34,509 nucleotides of DNA from Flavobacteriaceae bacterium (GCA_013042715.1 JABDPN010000286.1:1-34509); one strand, 5' to 3'. Shown: positions 25,301-34,433, counted from the first letter of the stretch. Numbers and translations: made by a program. Notes: a model not told the origin generated them from the letters alone.

Positions 25301-25468
25301 AGGTTTGTTTGGCACTCCAGTTACTGCAGCACTTCGTCCTCCTCTAAAAGGACCAATAAGTCTATATTCTAATGCCGAATAATGTTTTTCGCTAAATTCT
25401 TGAGCATTGATTTGAGATGATAATGTAAATATTATTAAAAAGGTAGTGAGGTTAAATATAACTTTCAT
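22379..25468 (-). CDS. Secreted sortilin/BNR-repeat beta-propeller protein (1029 aa)
   Basis: Signal peptide MKVIFNLTTFLIIFTLSSQINA. The next roughly 730 residues carry at least eleven BNR/Asp-box-type repeats of the form S.DGGKTW: KTTNGGREW, KSVDAGKTW, KSIDGGKTW, KSTDSGKTW, KSDDGGDTW, RSEDGGKTF, TYDGGETW, TENEGQSW, TKDSGKTW, KTTDYGKSW and SFNDGKNW. These are the blades of one or two beta-propellers as in VPS10/sortilin and photosystem-stability-type proteins. The rest (about 740-1029) has a beta-sandwich segment and a long helical tail rich in Lys/Glu. There is no T9SS sorting domain. It may bind peptides or glycans; a glycosidase activity is not shown. It lies 45 nt after the MATE gene on the same strand. 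Confidence 0.88.
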   Translation of the reverse strand: MKVIFNLTTFLIIFTLSSQINAQEFSEKHYSALEYRLIGPFRGGRSAAVTGVPNKPNLYYFGATGGGVWKTTNGGREWENISDGFFGGSIGAISVSKSDPNVIYVGGGEKTVRGNVSSGYGIWKSVDAGKTWEAHGLKNSRHIPRIAVHPTNSDIVYAGVLGNIYKPTQDRGLYKSIDGGKTWNKILFSNDQAGVVDLLLDSTNPRIIYASTWKVQRSPYSLSSGGEGSALWKSTDSGKTWKEISKNEGFPKETLGIIGVTVSPINNERVWAIVENKDKGGLYKSDDGGDTWKQINSERKLRQRAWYYTRVYADTKDIDKVYVLNVRYHRSEDGGKTFSTYNAPHGDHHDLWIAPENPDRMIIGDDGGAQVTYDGGETWSTYHNQPTSQFYRVTTDNHFPYRIYAAQQDNSTVRIPHRTDGRSITEDDWESTAGGESAHIAVDPKNNDIVYGGSYGGFLTRVNHKKGTVRAINVWPDNPMGHGAEGMKYRFQWNFPIIFSKHNPNRLYTFSNHVHVTENEGQSWEIISPDLTRNDPEKLKSSGGPITQDNTSVEYYCTIFAAQESPLQEGLLWVGSDDGLIHVTKDSGKTWDNITPKGMPEWMMINSIEPSAFDAGTCYIAGTKYKTGDFAPYLYKTTDYGKSWTKITNGINAEHFTRVLREDPKQKGLLYTGTETGMYISFNDGKNWKPFQLNLPVVPITDLTIKENNLIVATQGRSLWVLDDLTLLHQLYSKDINKHLLFKPKDTYRMRGGSRKSSKTTGTNHPNGVITYFNLLDYNEKDEVSLTYFDTQGDTIKTFSTTDKENKLKVKKGPNQFVWNMTYEGAERLKGMILWWASLKGPRAIPGEYIVSLNVNGKAQEQPFTILADPRSESSLEDMKQQFEFVKDVNKTIDNAHKSIKKIRAINKQLLAFESQYKDDEVVKDLIEKAKKLREQFSDIEKALYQTKNKSGQDPLNFPIRLTNKLGHLNSLISMGDFAPTTQDIAVKNELTEKINKQLQVFNKLVNEEIKAFNQSFNQKNLNYLFVED

Positions 25469-25512
25469 TGTTTATTTGTTTAGTTAGTAAGACGAAAAAT
25501 AAGAAATAATAA

Positions 25513-26868
25513 TTACTCTTTTTCTTTAAGTCTTAATTTTAAAACAACTTCTCTGTTTAAAAAGAATGCAGTAACTATAGTTGATAATATATCTGAAATT
25601 GGAAATGCAATCCAAACACCTAATTCGCCATAATAAATTGGTAAAATAAATATTAAAGGAATAAAGAAAAACCCTTGTCTTGTTAAGGTTAAAAATAACG
25701 CAGGAATAGCTTTCCCAACTGCTTGAAAATACGCGGCACCAATAAGTTGAACCGCAATAATTGGAGTAGCTGCAAAAACCCAACGCATTGCGCTAGGTGT
25801 TTCTTTTAACACTTCTACATCGTCTGTAAATAATCGTGTAATAAACTCTGGAAATACCATTAGTGAAATGAAGACTAATGTGGCTAATCCAGCTGCATAT
25901 TTAATTGCTGTAGCAATTGTATTTTCGACACGCTTGTAATTTTGTGCGCCATAATTATATCCTGCGATTGGTAAAAATCCTTGTGTAATTCCATAAACTG
26001 GAAACAAAGCAAACATGAGCATTCTTCCAACTATAGCATAAGCTGTAACCGAAGATTCTCCTCCAAGATCAAACAAAATATTATTCATTAATAAATAGGT
26101 AACGCTAACTACTGCTTGTCTAGAAAGTGTTACAAAACCTAAAGAACTAATTTCGTTTACAATCTTTTTATCGAGGTTAAAATGTGGAATATTAATTTTA
26201 AGTTCTGAATTTTTTGAAAGAAAAAACCAAAGTAGATATATAAAACACATAATGTAAGAACCCGTTGTTGCCCAGGCTGCTCCAAGCATACCAAGATCAA
26301 AAAATTTGATTAAAATCACATCTAAAACCAAATTACCAACAGAAGGGAATAACATCGCATACATTGCAAACTTTGGTTTTCCTTCTGCTCGTACAACTGT
26401 ATTCCCCATCATGCATAATGCTAAAATTGGAATTCCATAAAGGACTACGCGATAATAAATTTTAGCTGGTTCAAAAATTAAACCTTTACCTCCAAAAGCT
26501 GGGATAATATCATCAATATATATCAATCCAAAAACCACAAGAACAGTTGTGAGTACAGTTGTTAAGCTTAATTGATTTCCAAAAGTTTTAAGCGCTTTTT
26601 CTTTGTTTTCTGCTCCAAGTGCTCTTGAGATTATTGAAGATCCTCCTACTCCAATAGACATACCTAATGCAGCAATAAAAAACGAAACTGGTAATACTAC
26701 ATTAATCGCTGCAATAGCAATAGAACCAATCCAATTACCAACAAAAATAGTATCTACCAAGATATTCAATGACATTACCAGAATACCAATTGATGCTGGA
26801 ACTGCTTGTTTAACCAATAATTTACCTATTGGCTCACTACCTAGTTGTTGTGCTGTAACTTTTGCCAT
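25513..26868 (-). CDS. MATE family efflux transporter
   Basis: A 451-aa inner-membrane protein with about 12 hydrophobic helices in two halves, the normal MATE length. Characteristic segments are IGKLLVKQAVPASIGILVMSLNILVDTIFVG at the start (residues about 13-43), GSSIISRALGAENKEKA, and PVYGITQGFLPIAGYNYGAQNYKRV at the start of the second half. It exports drugs or metabolites against Na+ or H+; the substrate cannot be told from sequence. It is divergent from the CNNM gene and upstream of the BNR-repeat gene. Confidence 0.93.
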   Translation of the reverse strand: MAKVTAQQLGSEPIGKLLVKQAVPASIGILVMSLNILVDTIFVGNWIGSIAIAAINVVLPVSFFIAALGMSIGVGGSSIISRALGAENKEKALKTFGNQLSLTTVLTTVLVVFGLIYIDDIIPAFGGKGLIFEPAKIYYRVVLYGIPILALCMMGNTVVRAEGKPKFAMYAMLFPSVGNLVLDVILIKFFDLGMLGAAWATTGSYIMCFIYLLWFFLSKNSELKINIPHFNLDKKIVNEISSLGFVTLSRQAVVSVTYLLMNNILFDLGGESSVTAYAIVGRMLMFALFPVYGITQGFLPIAGYNYGAQNYKRVENTIATAIKYAAGLATLVFISLMVFPEFITRLFTDDVEVLKETPSAMRWVFAATPIIAVQLIGAAYFQAVGKAIPALFLTLTRQGFFFIPLIFILPIYYGELGVWIAFPISDILSTIVTAFFLNREVVLKLRLKEKE

Positions 26869-27003
26869 TTAATAGCTTAGAAAAAAATAAAAATTTCATG
26901 AAAGATAGTAAATTAGATGGCTTTAAATTATTGCTATTGACTTTTTATTTTATTTATTTAACATTCATATTTTATTAGTATTTTAGAGCACTAACTTAAT
27001 GTT
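26869..27003. other. Divergent intergenic region between MATE and CNNM genes
   Basis: 135 nt, very AT-rich. One-mismatch -7 boxes are present on both strands (TATCTTTC near 26900 minus, TATTTTAG near 26980 plus). No palindrome or small gene is seen. Confidence 0.4.
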
Positions 27004-28122
27004 ATGAGTCTACTGTTATTTTACGCTTTTATTTCAATCTTTTTTTCATTCTTGTGTTCAATACTTGAAGCTGTATTACTAAGTATCACTCCAACATTTA
27101 TTAATGTAAAGTTGCAAGAAGGTAAAGGTTATGCAATCACTTTAGAGGAATTAAAAAAAGATGTAGACAAACCTCTAATTGCTATTCTCACGCTTAATAC
27201 AATAGCACATACAGTTGGAGCAATTTTAGTTGGTGTACAGGCTAAAGCTGCTTATGCAGAACTCTATGGTACTGAAACCAGATCTATTTTTGGAATATCT
27301 TTTACAGAAGATGTTATGGTGGGTGTTGTTTCAACAATCATGACCATTTTAATTCTTGTTGCTTCTGAAATTATTCCTAAAACAATTGGTGCTACATATT
27401 GGAGTCAGCTTGCAAATTTCACATCAAAAGCATTGGTAATACTAATTTGGCCCTTAAAAATAACAGGTGTTTTATGGCTACTTCAACTTACTACAAGATT
27501 AATTGGAGGAAAGGGTCATGGTAGCGTATTGAGTCGTGAAGAATTTCATGCTATGACACAAATTGCAGAAGACGAAGGTGTTTTTCATGAGTCTGAAAGT
27601 AAGGTTATAAAAAATATGTTAGCATTTAAGGATGTTATGGCTAAAGATATCATGACACCTAGGACGGTTATGAAAGTAGCTAACGAGAATGTAACTGTCG
27701 AAACATTTTTTAATGAAAATCAAAATCTTCGTTTCTCTAGAATTCCTGTTTTTAAGGATACTTTAGATAATATAACCGGAATTGTTCTTAAAGACGATAT
27801 CTTCAAAGAAATGGCTAACGACAATAATTCCACAAAGTTGTCTGAAATACGTCGTGATATTTTAGTTACAAGTAGAAATATACCAATCCCACAGCTGCTA
27901 GACGAGCTGGTTTTAAATAAAAACCACATGGCATTAGTTGTGGACGAATATGGCTCTGTTAGTGGTATTGTAACTATGGAGGATGTAATAGAAACGCTTC
28001 TTGGTATAGAGATAATGGATGAAAGTGATAATGTAGCAGACTTACAACTTCTAGCCCGTAAAAGTTGGGAGTCTAGAGCAAAACGTTTAGGAATTATAGA
28101 ACATAAAGCAGAAGAAGATTAA
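27004..28122 (+). CDS. CNNM/HlyC-like membrane protein with CBS pair
   Basis: A 372-aa protein. The CNNM (DUF21) membrane domain covers about 1-175 with helices near 3-23, 60-80, 103-128 and 140-165 and the conserved SEIIPKTIGATYW. The CBS pair covers about 205-335, with AKDIMTPRTVM opening CBS1 and LVVDEYGSVSGIVTMEDVIETLLG in CBS2. The C-terminal CorC/HlyC domain of the longer relatives is missing. Members are linked to Mg2+/Co2+ transport or divalent cation homeostasis. The stop codon overlaps the next ATG by one base. Confidence 0.9.
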   Translation: MSLLLFYAFISIFFSFLCSILEAVLLSITPTFINVKLQEGKGYAITLEELKKDVDKPLIAILTLNTIAHTVGAILVGVQAKAAYAELYGTETRSIFGISFTEDVMVGVVSTIMTILILVASEIIPKTIGATYWSQLANFTSKALVILIWPLKITGVLWLLQLTTRLIGGKGHGSVLSREEFHAMTQIAEDEGVFHESESKVIKNMLAFKDVMAKDIMTPRTVMKVANENVTVETFFNENQNLRFSRIPVFKDTLDNITGIVLKDDIFKEMANDNNSTKLSEIRRDILVTSRNIPIPQLLDELVLNKNHMALVVDEYGSVSGIVTMEDVIETLLGIEIMDESDNVADLQLLARKSWESRAKRLGIIEHKAEED

Positions 28123-28595
28123 TGCAAGAGTGTTTTATAAATACACCTTTAGGTATTACTAAAATTGAAGGAGATGAAAATGGTATTAGTAGCGTTTCTG
28201 TTTTAGAAACTAAAGAAAATTTATCAGAAGTTATTCCTGTACAACTTCAAAATTGTGTGTCACAGCTTAAAGAGTATTTTAATGGCTCTAGAAAAAAGTT
28301 TAAATTAAAATTAAATCCTAAAGGCACAGATTTTCAAAAGAAAATCTGGTCATTCCTTCAAGAAATTCCTTTTGGACAAACAACATCTTATCTAGAATTA
28401 TCAAAAAAATATGGAGATGTTAAAGCCATAAGAGCTGTAGCAAATGCTAATGGTAAAAATCCGTTGTGGGTAATTATTCCTTGTCATCGTGTAATTGGAA
28501 GTGATGGAAGTTTAAAAGGTTATGCTGGTGGATTATACAGAAAACAATGGTTACTTAATCACGAAAACTCATGTAAGCAGCAATCATTGTTTTAA
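28122..28595 (+). CDS. ogt: Methylated-DNA-[protein]-cysteine S-methyltransferase
   Basis: A 157-aa suicide DNA-repair protein that takes the methyl group from O6-methylguanine. The active-site motif is I-P-C121-H-R-V in WVIIPCHRVIGSDGSLKGYAGG. The DNA-binding helix region is PFGQTTSYLELSKKYGDVKAIRAVANANGKNP, with the Arg finger at R104. Short length without Ada-type AraC domain gives the Ogt subtype. It overlaps the CNNM gene (TAATG) and precedes the serine hydrolase gene by 32 nt. Confidence 0.94.
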   Translation: MQECFINTPLGITKIEGDENGISSVSVLETKENLSEVIPVQLQNCVSQLKEYFNGSRKKFKLKLNPKGTDFQKKIWSFLQEIPFGQTTSYLELSKKYGDVKAIRAVANANGKNPLWVIIPCHRVIGSDGSLKGYAGGLYRKQWLLNHENSCKQQSLF

Positions 28596-28627
28596 TTTAT
28601 TATATTTAATATCTAAAATAAACCTTA

Positions 28628-29803
28628 ATGAAATTAATTAAAAAACTAGTTAAATGGTTAATCATTCCATTAGCTTTAATCGTTGCCATATTATATATAA
28701 CAGACACAGATTATCTATTAAAAGCAGTTAGAACAATTTACGCAAAAGGACATACTACAGCTTTTCTTGAGGACTACAAAGAGTTTGATAACAGAACTAT
28801 AGAAGTTGGTGTTGGACAACCTTGGGCGCTTCACAAAGATTATAATTCTGTTAGTGAAACAGAAGAATTAACAAAATGGAATAACAAACTAGGCACTGTT
28901 GCTTATGTAATAATAAAAAACGATAGTATTTGGTTTGAAAACTATTATGATGGTTATAGCAAAGACTCCAAAAGTAACTCTTTCTCTATGGCGAAAAGTG
29001 TGGTTTCTGCTATGTTAGGTAAAGCCTTAATGCAAGGTAAAATTAAGAGTTTAGACCAACCATTAAGTGATTTCTTTCCTGAATATAGTGAAGGATTCGA
29101 TGCAAAATTGACTATTGGAGACTTATCGTCTATGACCTCTGGATTAGATTGGGATGAAGCATATTATTCACCTTTTTCTATTACAACACGAGCTTATTTT
29201 GATGATGATTTAGAATCTATGATGTTAGGTTTAGATACTAAAGAAGAACCCGGAAAATCATACAAATATTTAAGTGGAAATACACAGCTACTTGGTATGG
29301 TTATAGAAAAAGCGACGGGACAAACACTTTCAGACTATCTAACTGAAGAATTCTGGAAGCCTCTAGGCGCAGAAAACGAGGCTTTTTGGCAACTTGATAG
29401 CGAAGAAGGTGGACTTGAAAAAGCATATTGTTGTATTGCTAGTAACGCAAGAGATTTTGCCCGATTTGGAAAACTCTATAAAGACTATGGGGAATGGAAT
29501 GGTAAGCAAATTCTAGATTCAACATTTGTTGTTAAATCTATAACACCTAAATTTAGCGAAAGTCCTCAATATGGTTATGGTTGGTGGTTATTACAAGATT
29601 ACAAAGGCAAAAACTTTTTTATGATGAGAGGTCATTTAGGACAATTTGTAATTGTAGAGCCAGATGATAATGTAATAATTGTAAGATTAGGACATAAAAA
29701 CGCTAAAGGATTAGACCCAACAATTCATTTTTCTGATGACATTTATGCCTATATAGACGAAGCTTATAAAATGATGAACCATGATAACAAAGCTAAACCT
29801 TGA
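28628..29803 (+). CDS. Class C beta-lactamase-like serine hydrolase, membrane-anchored
   Basis: A 391-aa protein with an N-terminal membrane helix (about 9-24), not a clear cleaved signal. The nucleophile motif is S120-M-A-K123 (SFSMAKSVVSAMLG). The tyrosine motif Y214-L-S (YKYLSGNTQLLG) and the third motif H-L-G near the C-terminal MRGHLGQFVIVEP complete the serine hydrolase site. Probably an esterase, peptidase or peptidoglycan-modifying enzyme in the periplasm rather than an antibiotic resistance enzyme. Its end overlaps the exonuclease gene by 23 nt in another frame. A second member of the family has its tail at the window start. Confidence 0.9.
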   Translation: MKLIKKLVKWLIIPLALIVAILYITDTDYLLKAVRTIYAKGHTTAFLEDYKEFDNRTIEVGVGQPWALHKDYNSVSETEELTKWNNKLGTVAYVIIKNDSIWFENYYDGYSKDSKSNSFSMAKSVVSAMLGKALMQGKIKSLDQPLSDFFPEYSEGFDAKLTIGDLSSMTSGLDWDEAYYSPFSITTRAYFDDDLESMMLGLDTKEEPGKSYKYLSGNTQLLGMVIEKATGQTLSDYLTEEFWKPLGAENEAFWQLDSEEGGLEKAYCCIASNARDFARFGKLYKDYGEWNGKQILDSTFVVKSITPKFSESPQYGYGWWLLQDYKGKNFFMMRGHLGQFVIVEPDDNVIIVRLGHKNAKGLDPTIHFSDDIYAYIDEAYKMMNHDNKAKP

Positions 29804-30494
29804 AAATATACTTTTTCTAGATATTGAAACTGTTCCAGAAGTAGAGCATTTTTCAGATTTAGACAATACAAAAAAAGAATTATGGGAGCATAAATCTCAA
29901 TACCAACGAAAAGACGATTTTTCTGCTGAAGAATTTTATAATCGAGCAGGAATTTGGGCGGAATTTGGTAAAATAATTTGTATTTCTGTTGGATATTTTA
30001 CATTTCAAGGTGATGTCAGAATGTTTAGAGTGACTTCGTTTCATGGCGAAGAAAAATCACTTTTAAAAGAATTTAAAACCCTTCTCATTTCCCATTTTAG
30101 TCAAGCAAAGCATTTACTATGTGCTCACAATGGGAAAGAATTCGACTTTCCATATATAGCAAGAAGAATGATAATTTATGGTATGACATTACCATACAAG
30201 CTTAACTTATTTGGTAAAAAACCTTGGGAAGTACCTCATCTCGATACTTTAGAATTATGGAAATTTGGCGACTACAAAAACTATACTTCTTTAAAATTAT
30301 TAACCAATGTTTTAGGTATTCCCTCTCCTAAAGACGATATAGATGGAAGTGAAGTCTATCGTGTTTATTACCAAGAAAAAAACATAGATAGAATCATTGA
30401 TTACTGCGAAAAAGATACTATTGCTGTTGCGCAAATACTTTTGCGACTTAGAGGTGACGAATTACTTCATAATAATGAAATAATTCATATATAA
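29781..30494 (+). CDS. PolB-type 3'-5' exonuclease (DEDDy)
   Basis: A 237-aa nuclease of the predicted exonuclease group related to the exonuclease domain of DNA polymerase B. ExoI motif D14-I-E16 (FLDIETVPE), ExoII in CAHNGKEFDFPYIARRM, and ExoIII as Y-C-E-K-D in DYCEKDTIAVAQILL, giving the DEDDy set. No polymerase domain is attached. It is predicted to trim 3' ends of DNA or RNA. The start lies inside the serine hydrolase gene. A bidirectional terminator follows. Confidence 0.92.
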   Translation: MITKLNLENILFLDIETVPEVEHFSDLDNTKKELWEHKSQYQRKDDFSAEEFYNRAGIWAEFGKIICISVGYFTFQGDVRMFRVTSFHGEEKSLLKEFKTLLISHFSQAKHLLCAHNGKEFDFPYIARRMIIYGMTLPYKLNLFGKKPWEVPHLDTLELWKFGDYKNYTSLKLLTNVLGIPSPKDDIDGSEVYRVYYQEKNIDRIIDYCEKDTIAVAQILLRLRGDELLHNNEIIHI

Positions 30495-30496
30495 AA

Positions 30497-30526
30497 AAGA
30501 CCGAATTTTATAAATTCGGTCTTAAA
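30497..30526. terminator. Bidirectional terminator between the exonuclease and M14 genes
   Basis: AAGACCGAATTT / AAATTCGGTCTT with a short loop, A-run before it; shared by two convergent genes. The T-run on the plus strand is short. Confidence 0.8.
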
Positions 30527-30545
30527 TACAACAAGTTAATCTTGA

Positions 30546-33500
30546 TTATTCTCGAATGAATCGTTTAACGATTGTTTCATCTTCATTTTGTATCTCTATA
30601 AAATACATACCAGATTTTAGCCTTGAAACATTTATTTTGCCTTTAGAATTACCCTTCATAATGGTAAGCCCAGATATGTTCATTATTCTATAATAGAACT
30701 GTTCTAATTCAATCACTTCAACATTAAGAATGTCTTCTTTTACTGGATTTGGATGTACTATTAATTCTGAACTAGAAACTTGTGTCCCAATTTTAACAAG
30801 TCTATTACGAATAGACCTCGCTGAAATTCCATTAATACCAGTAATTGTTACTTGATCAATATAAATATTATCAGTCCTGTTAGATGCATCTACTTGAAAT
30901 CTAAACCCTGCATTTGACACAAAATTATATTGACTTGAATTTAAAGTTACAGTTGCATTATAAAAATTATTGTTATAAATATTAACGCCACTTATCCATG
31001 AATCAACGGTTGTCCAATTAGACCCATCAAAATAGCGTAACCAGAAATCTTCTCCATTTTCCATACTACTTACATAAAAATAAAAATCAATTTCAATTTG
31101 ATTGAATGGGGTTACATCAACATTAGATAAAGTCATAGAAGATTTAACGCCTGAATTATCTCTTATCTGTATAGAATAATTTCCTTCGTATGAATTAGAT
31201 CCGCTATAACGTTCACAATCTTTTCCGCCATCTATCCAGTTATCCCAACCTGATTCAAAATAACCTTGATTTAAAATTACATCAGTTGGTTCACATGGTT
31301 GGCATGAACCTCCACAATCTACTCCAGTTTCATCCCCATTTTGAATGCCATCGTTACAAGTTGGTGTTGAAAGTGTTGTTTCATTAATAGTATTACTTGC
31401 AGATGATGAATTTCCTGCAGCATCTCTAGCTATAATATAAAATGCATATGTTGTGGTCTCGCTTAGCCCTGTTACTTGATGTGTTGTAATTGTTGTATTA
31501 ACAACAAAAATACCATCTTGATATACATCATATCCAGTCACGCCTAAATTATCCGTTGAATCATTCCAGTTTAAGTCTGTAGAAGAATCCGTAGTATTAG
31601 ACGCAACAAGTCCATTTGGAGTGCTTGGTGCTTCTGTATCAACAAAAATATCAGTAGTTACATTTGCTGTATTGCTAACTGTTGAAGCATTTCCAGCTGC
31701 ATCCTTAGCTATAACATAGAATGCATAAGTAGTATTAGAGCTTAGTCCTGTAACTTGATATGAATTGGCTGAAACGTTTGAAATGAAAACTCCATCTTGA
31801 TACACATCATATCCTGTAACGCCAATATTATCGGTAGACGCATCCCATGACAGATCTGTACTATTGTAAGTTGTATTAGTAGCTATTAAATTTGTTGGTG
31901 CTGATGGTGATTCGGTGTCTGGAGGATCAAGGGTTGTAACATTTGTTGTATTACTTGCCAATGAGGAATTACCAGCTGCATCTCTAGCAATAACATAAAA
32001 TGAATAGGGTGTGCTTGCGCTCAAACCAGTTACTTGATAAGTGGTTGCTAAAACATTTGAAACAAAAACTCCATTTTGATATACATCATATCCTGTAACG
32101 CCAATATTATCTATAGATGCATTCCAAGATAAATTTGTTGTTGTTTGAGTTGTATTTGATGCATTTAAATTTAGAGGTGTGCTTGGAGGTGTAACATCTG
32201 GGCCTGAAGGAGTCCCTTTAATAATAACTTCATCTATATATATATAATCATTATTCCCTGATGCATCACATTGTATTCTAAATTGAGAGTTTGATGCTAA
32301 GTTGTATTGTGCTTCATTTAATGTGAAAGTTGCAGAACTAAAACTATTATTACTAAAATCAGTTCCACTTACATAAGTATTAATAGTTGTCCAAGTAGAG
32401 CCATTATAATATCTCAACCAGAAATCTTCACCATTTTCCATACTTCTAGAATAATAATAAAAGCTTATTTCTACATCAGCAAATGGTGACAAATCAAAAG
32501 TTGGAGATGTCATTGCTGAAGCAGTTCCTGAGTTATCTCTAATCTGAATTGAATAAATTCCTTCATAAGAATATGGACCTGAATACCTAGAACAATCCCC
32601 TCCTCCATCAGACCAACCATCCCATCCTGTCTCAAAATATCCTTCATGTAATGTAACCGTATTTATAGTACTAAATATAACAGAACTGCTATAAGGTGAT
32701 ACATTAGTATTGCAATTACTTCTTACCTGAACTTCATATTGAGTTGCAAGACTTAAATTAGTTAGATTAACAGAAGTATTATTTGTGCTTAAAGTTGTCC
32801 AAGTTGAAGTTCCAACAACTCTATATCTATAATCGTAATATGCACCAGTTATGTTATCCCAACTCACAGTAGCAGTAGATGATTGAATATTGGAAACTGA
32901 AAGTCCTGTAGGCGCTTCTGAAGCTATAGGAGATAACATAATATCAGGTATTGAAACCGTTTGATAATTTGAAATGCTTTGGTTTGATAATGTAAAAGAT
33001 TGATAACAATCTGCTTCAAACAAAATATCATAAGTGCCAGCAATAGTTGGTCTGTAAAAATCTCCATATGGTAATTCAGTAATCGTATGTGAGTTTACAT
33101 CATCATGGCCAACTAAAGTAATGGTAGCTTCTATAGGGTTATTTGTTAAGCCATCTTTAACAACGCCCCTAAATCCATATGTTCCTTGTTGTAGGTATTC
33201 AATTAAAGCTTCTTTATTATAAGTCCAATGCGCATTTAATTGAGAAGCAGGTATCGTTTTAACATCTGATAATTCTATAGTAGTTTCCTTGCATTGTTTA
33301 TAATAATTCATGTAATCCTGACGTCCACCTTCTACACGATACCAATCCGCTCCATTCGTTACTCCTGGCCAAACATAATTTGTATACATTGCATCCATGT
33401 AGCCACTTGGACTGTTATTCTGGCAATTCACAGCATATTCTTTACTGATTAAGAAAAACCAAGAATCATCTGGGTGTCTAGTATAGGTGTTATCCCATGG

Positions 33501-34433
33501 GTAATTAACAACTTCTGTCCCACCATGAAAATTAGCAGAAAGTACAAAATGATACGTATCAGCAAGTGACATAAAATGCTGTGTTTCTAATTCATAATTT
33601 GAATTCCCATCTGGATGTGCTCCTCCAATATTATCTGGATAATTTCTATTTAGATCCCAGCCATTAGCATTTGCTCTTCTTGCGTTTGCAACAGAAGTGT
33701 TTGTTGGATCATTGTAATACGTACCATCAGGATTAGCATTGGGATTTATCCAAATTTCAGTTGTGTCTAATAAGTTTTTAATTCTTAGATGGTCTACGTG
33801 TCCAGTGTCATTATATACAGTAAGAAGATAATTAATAAGTTCCAACATCATAGGATAGCCTGCAATTTCATCTCCATGCATTGATGATGTATACATCATT
33901 CTAGGTTCTTGCTCATTAGTTGAAACATTCGCAGATAGTTTTGCAAAAAGTAATCTTTTATTACCTCCTCCAACTCCTTCGGTAGTTCCTCCTATGTCAA
34001 CAATTTCACATAGAGAAGGATATGTTGTTTCAAAATCTAGCATTTGTTGCGCATAGTCTGCATAAGTTGGATACGCATTAAGAGGAAAACTAAGAGTTGA
34101 TAATAAACTTGATCTTGAAAGCTGATTAGACATAAGTTGAGGTCCAACAACATTATCTTTTTCTCTAACCTCAAAATCTATATTATTCAATAGAAAATTT
34201 CTAAACTGGTTTGTATTTGCCCAGGCATAAACAGTTTTAGTGCTAGGATCATAGTTTAGAATTGATAATTCTTTTGTCCACCTATCTAGTTCAGATACAT
34301 CATTAACTTTAAAATTAAAATTAACTTCTCCTTTTTGGGTTAGGTACTCTTCAGCTTTTTTTTGATGGTCTTCCTGGGCGAAAATAGAAGACATACTCAT
34401 TAGTAAAATGAGTAAGGTTAGGGATTTTTTCAT
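30546..34433 (-). CDS. Secreted multidomain M14 zinc carboxypeptidase with FN3 repeats and T9SS tail
   Basis: A 1295-aa exported protein. Signal peptide MKKSLTLLILLMSMSSIFAQ, then a propeptide-like region to about 115. The M14 catalytic domain (about 118-415) has zinc ligands H186-xx-E189 (SMHGDEIAG) and H303 (NFHGG), substrate Arg in LNRNYPD (R263) and catalytic Glu387 (TTIELSD). After it: a carboxypeptidase regulatory-like domain (418-500), one FN3 (507-590), a MAM-like jelly roll (594-742), three near-identical FN3 units (749-1023), an NGDETGVDCGG Cys-rich linker (1026-1047), a second MAM-like copy (1052-1200) and a T9SS sorting domain (1222-1295, VHPNP to FIRE). It should be exported and attached to the surface, with extra domains binding polymers. 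Confidence 0.93.
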   Translation of the reverse strand: MKKSLTLLILLMSMSSIFAQEDHQKKAEEYLTQKGEVNFNFKVNDVSELDRWTKELSILNYDPSTKTVYAWANTNQFRNFLLNNIDFEVREKDNVVGPQLMSNQLSRSSLLSTLSFPLNAYPTYADYAQQMLDFETTYPSLCEIVDIGGTTEGVGGGNKRLLFAKLSANVSTNEQEPRMMYTSSMHGDEIAGYPMMLELINYLLTVYNDTGHVDHLRIKNLLDTTEIWINPNANPDGTYYNDPTNTSVANARRANANGWDLNRNYPDNIGGAHPDGNSNYELETQHFMSLADTYHFVLSANFHGGTEVVNYPWDNTYTRHPDDSWFFLISKEYAVNCQNNSPSGYMDAMYTNYVWPGVTNGADWYRVEGGRQDYMNYYKQCKETTIELSDVKTIPASQLNAHWTYNKEALIEYLQQGTYGFRGVVKDGLTNNPIEATITLVGHDDVNSHTITELPYGDFYRPTIAGTYDILFEADCYQSFTLSNQSISNYQTVSIPDIMLSPIASEAPTGLSVSNIQSSTATVSWDNITGAYYDYRYRVVGTSTWTTLSTNNTSVNLTNLSLATQYEVQVRSNCNTNVSPYSSSVIFSTINTVTLHEGYFETGWDGWSDGGGDCSRYSGPYSYEGIYSIQIRDNSGTASAMTSPTFDLSPFADVEISFYYYSRSMENGEDFWLRYYNGSTWTTINTYVSGTDFSNNSFSSATFTLNEAQYNLASNSQFRIQCDASGNNDYIYIDEVIIKGTPSGPDVTPPSTPLNLNASNTTQTTTNLSWNASIDNIGVTGYDVYQNGVFVSNVLATTYQVTGLSASTPYSFYVIARDAAGNSSLASNTTNVTTLDPPDTESPSAPTNLIATNTTYNSTDLSWDASTDNIGVTGYDVYQDGVFISNVSANSYQVTGLSSNTTYAFYVIAKDAAGNASTVSNTANVTTDIFVDTEAPSTPNGLVASNTTDSSTDLNWNDSTDNLGVTGYDVYQDGIFVVNTTITTHQVTGLSETTTYAFYIIARDAAGNSSSASNTINETTLSTPTCNDGIQNGDETGVDCGGSCQPCEPTDVILNQGYFESGWDNWIDGGKDCERYSGSNSYEGNYSIQIRDNSGVKSSMTLSNVDVTPFNQIEIDFYFYVSSMENGEDFWLRYFDGSNWTTVDSWISGVNIYNNNFYNATVTLNSSQYNFVSNAGFRFQVDASNRTDNIYIDQVTITGINGISARSIRNRLVKIGTQVSSSELIVHPNPVKEDILNVEVIELEQFYYRIMNISGLTIMKGNSKGKINVSRLKSGMYFIEIQNEDETIVKRFIRE
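30834..32654 (-). repeat. Two copies of a MAM-like jelly-roll domain flanking the FN3 units
   Basis: Residues 594-742 and 1052-1200 share GYFE(T/S)GWD.W.DGG.DC.RYSG..SYEG, IRDNSG and SMENGEDFWLRY. They flank the FN3 array, as if a block had been duplicated. Confidence 0.8.
31365..32189 (-). repeat. Three tandem FN3 units inside the M14 gene
   Basis: Three repeats of about 92 codons with nearly identical cores (DNIGVTGYDVYQDGVF and YVIARDAAGNSS). Similarity at the DNA level is also visible, so recombination between units is likely. Confidence 0.9.

Noticed and set aside
25526-25783. 85-codon minus-strand frame inside the MATE gene
   Set aside because: Same-strand out-of-frame shadow of the MATE C-terminus with low-complexity composition.
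31365-32189. Regularly repeated DNA that might suggest a CRISPR array
   Set aside because: Units are about 276 bp, in frame, and encode FN3 domains; there are no short direct repeats with unique spacers.
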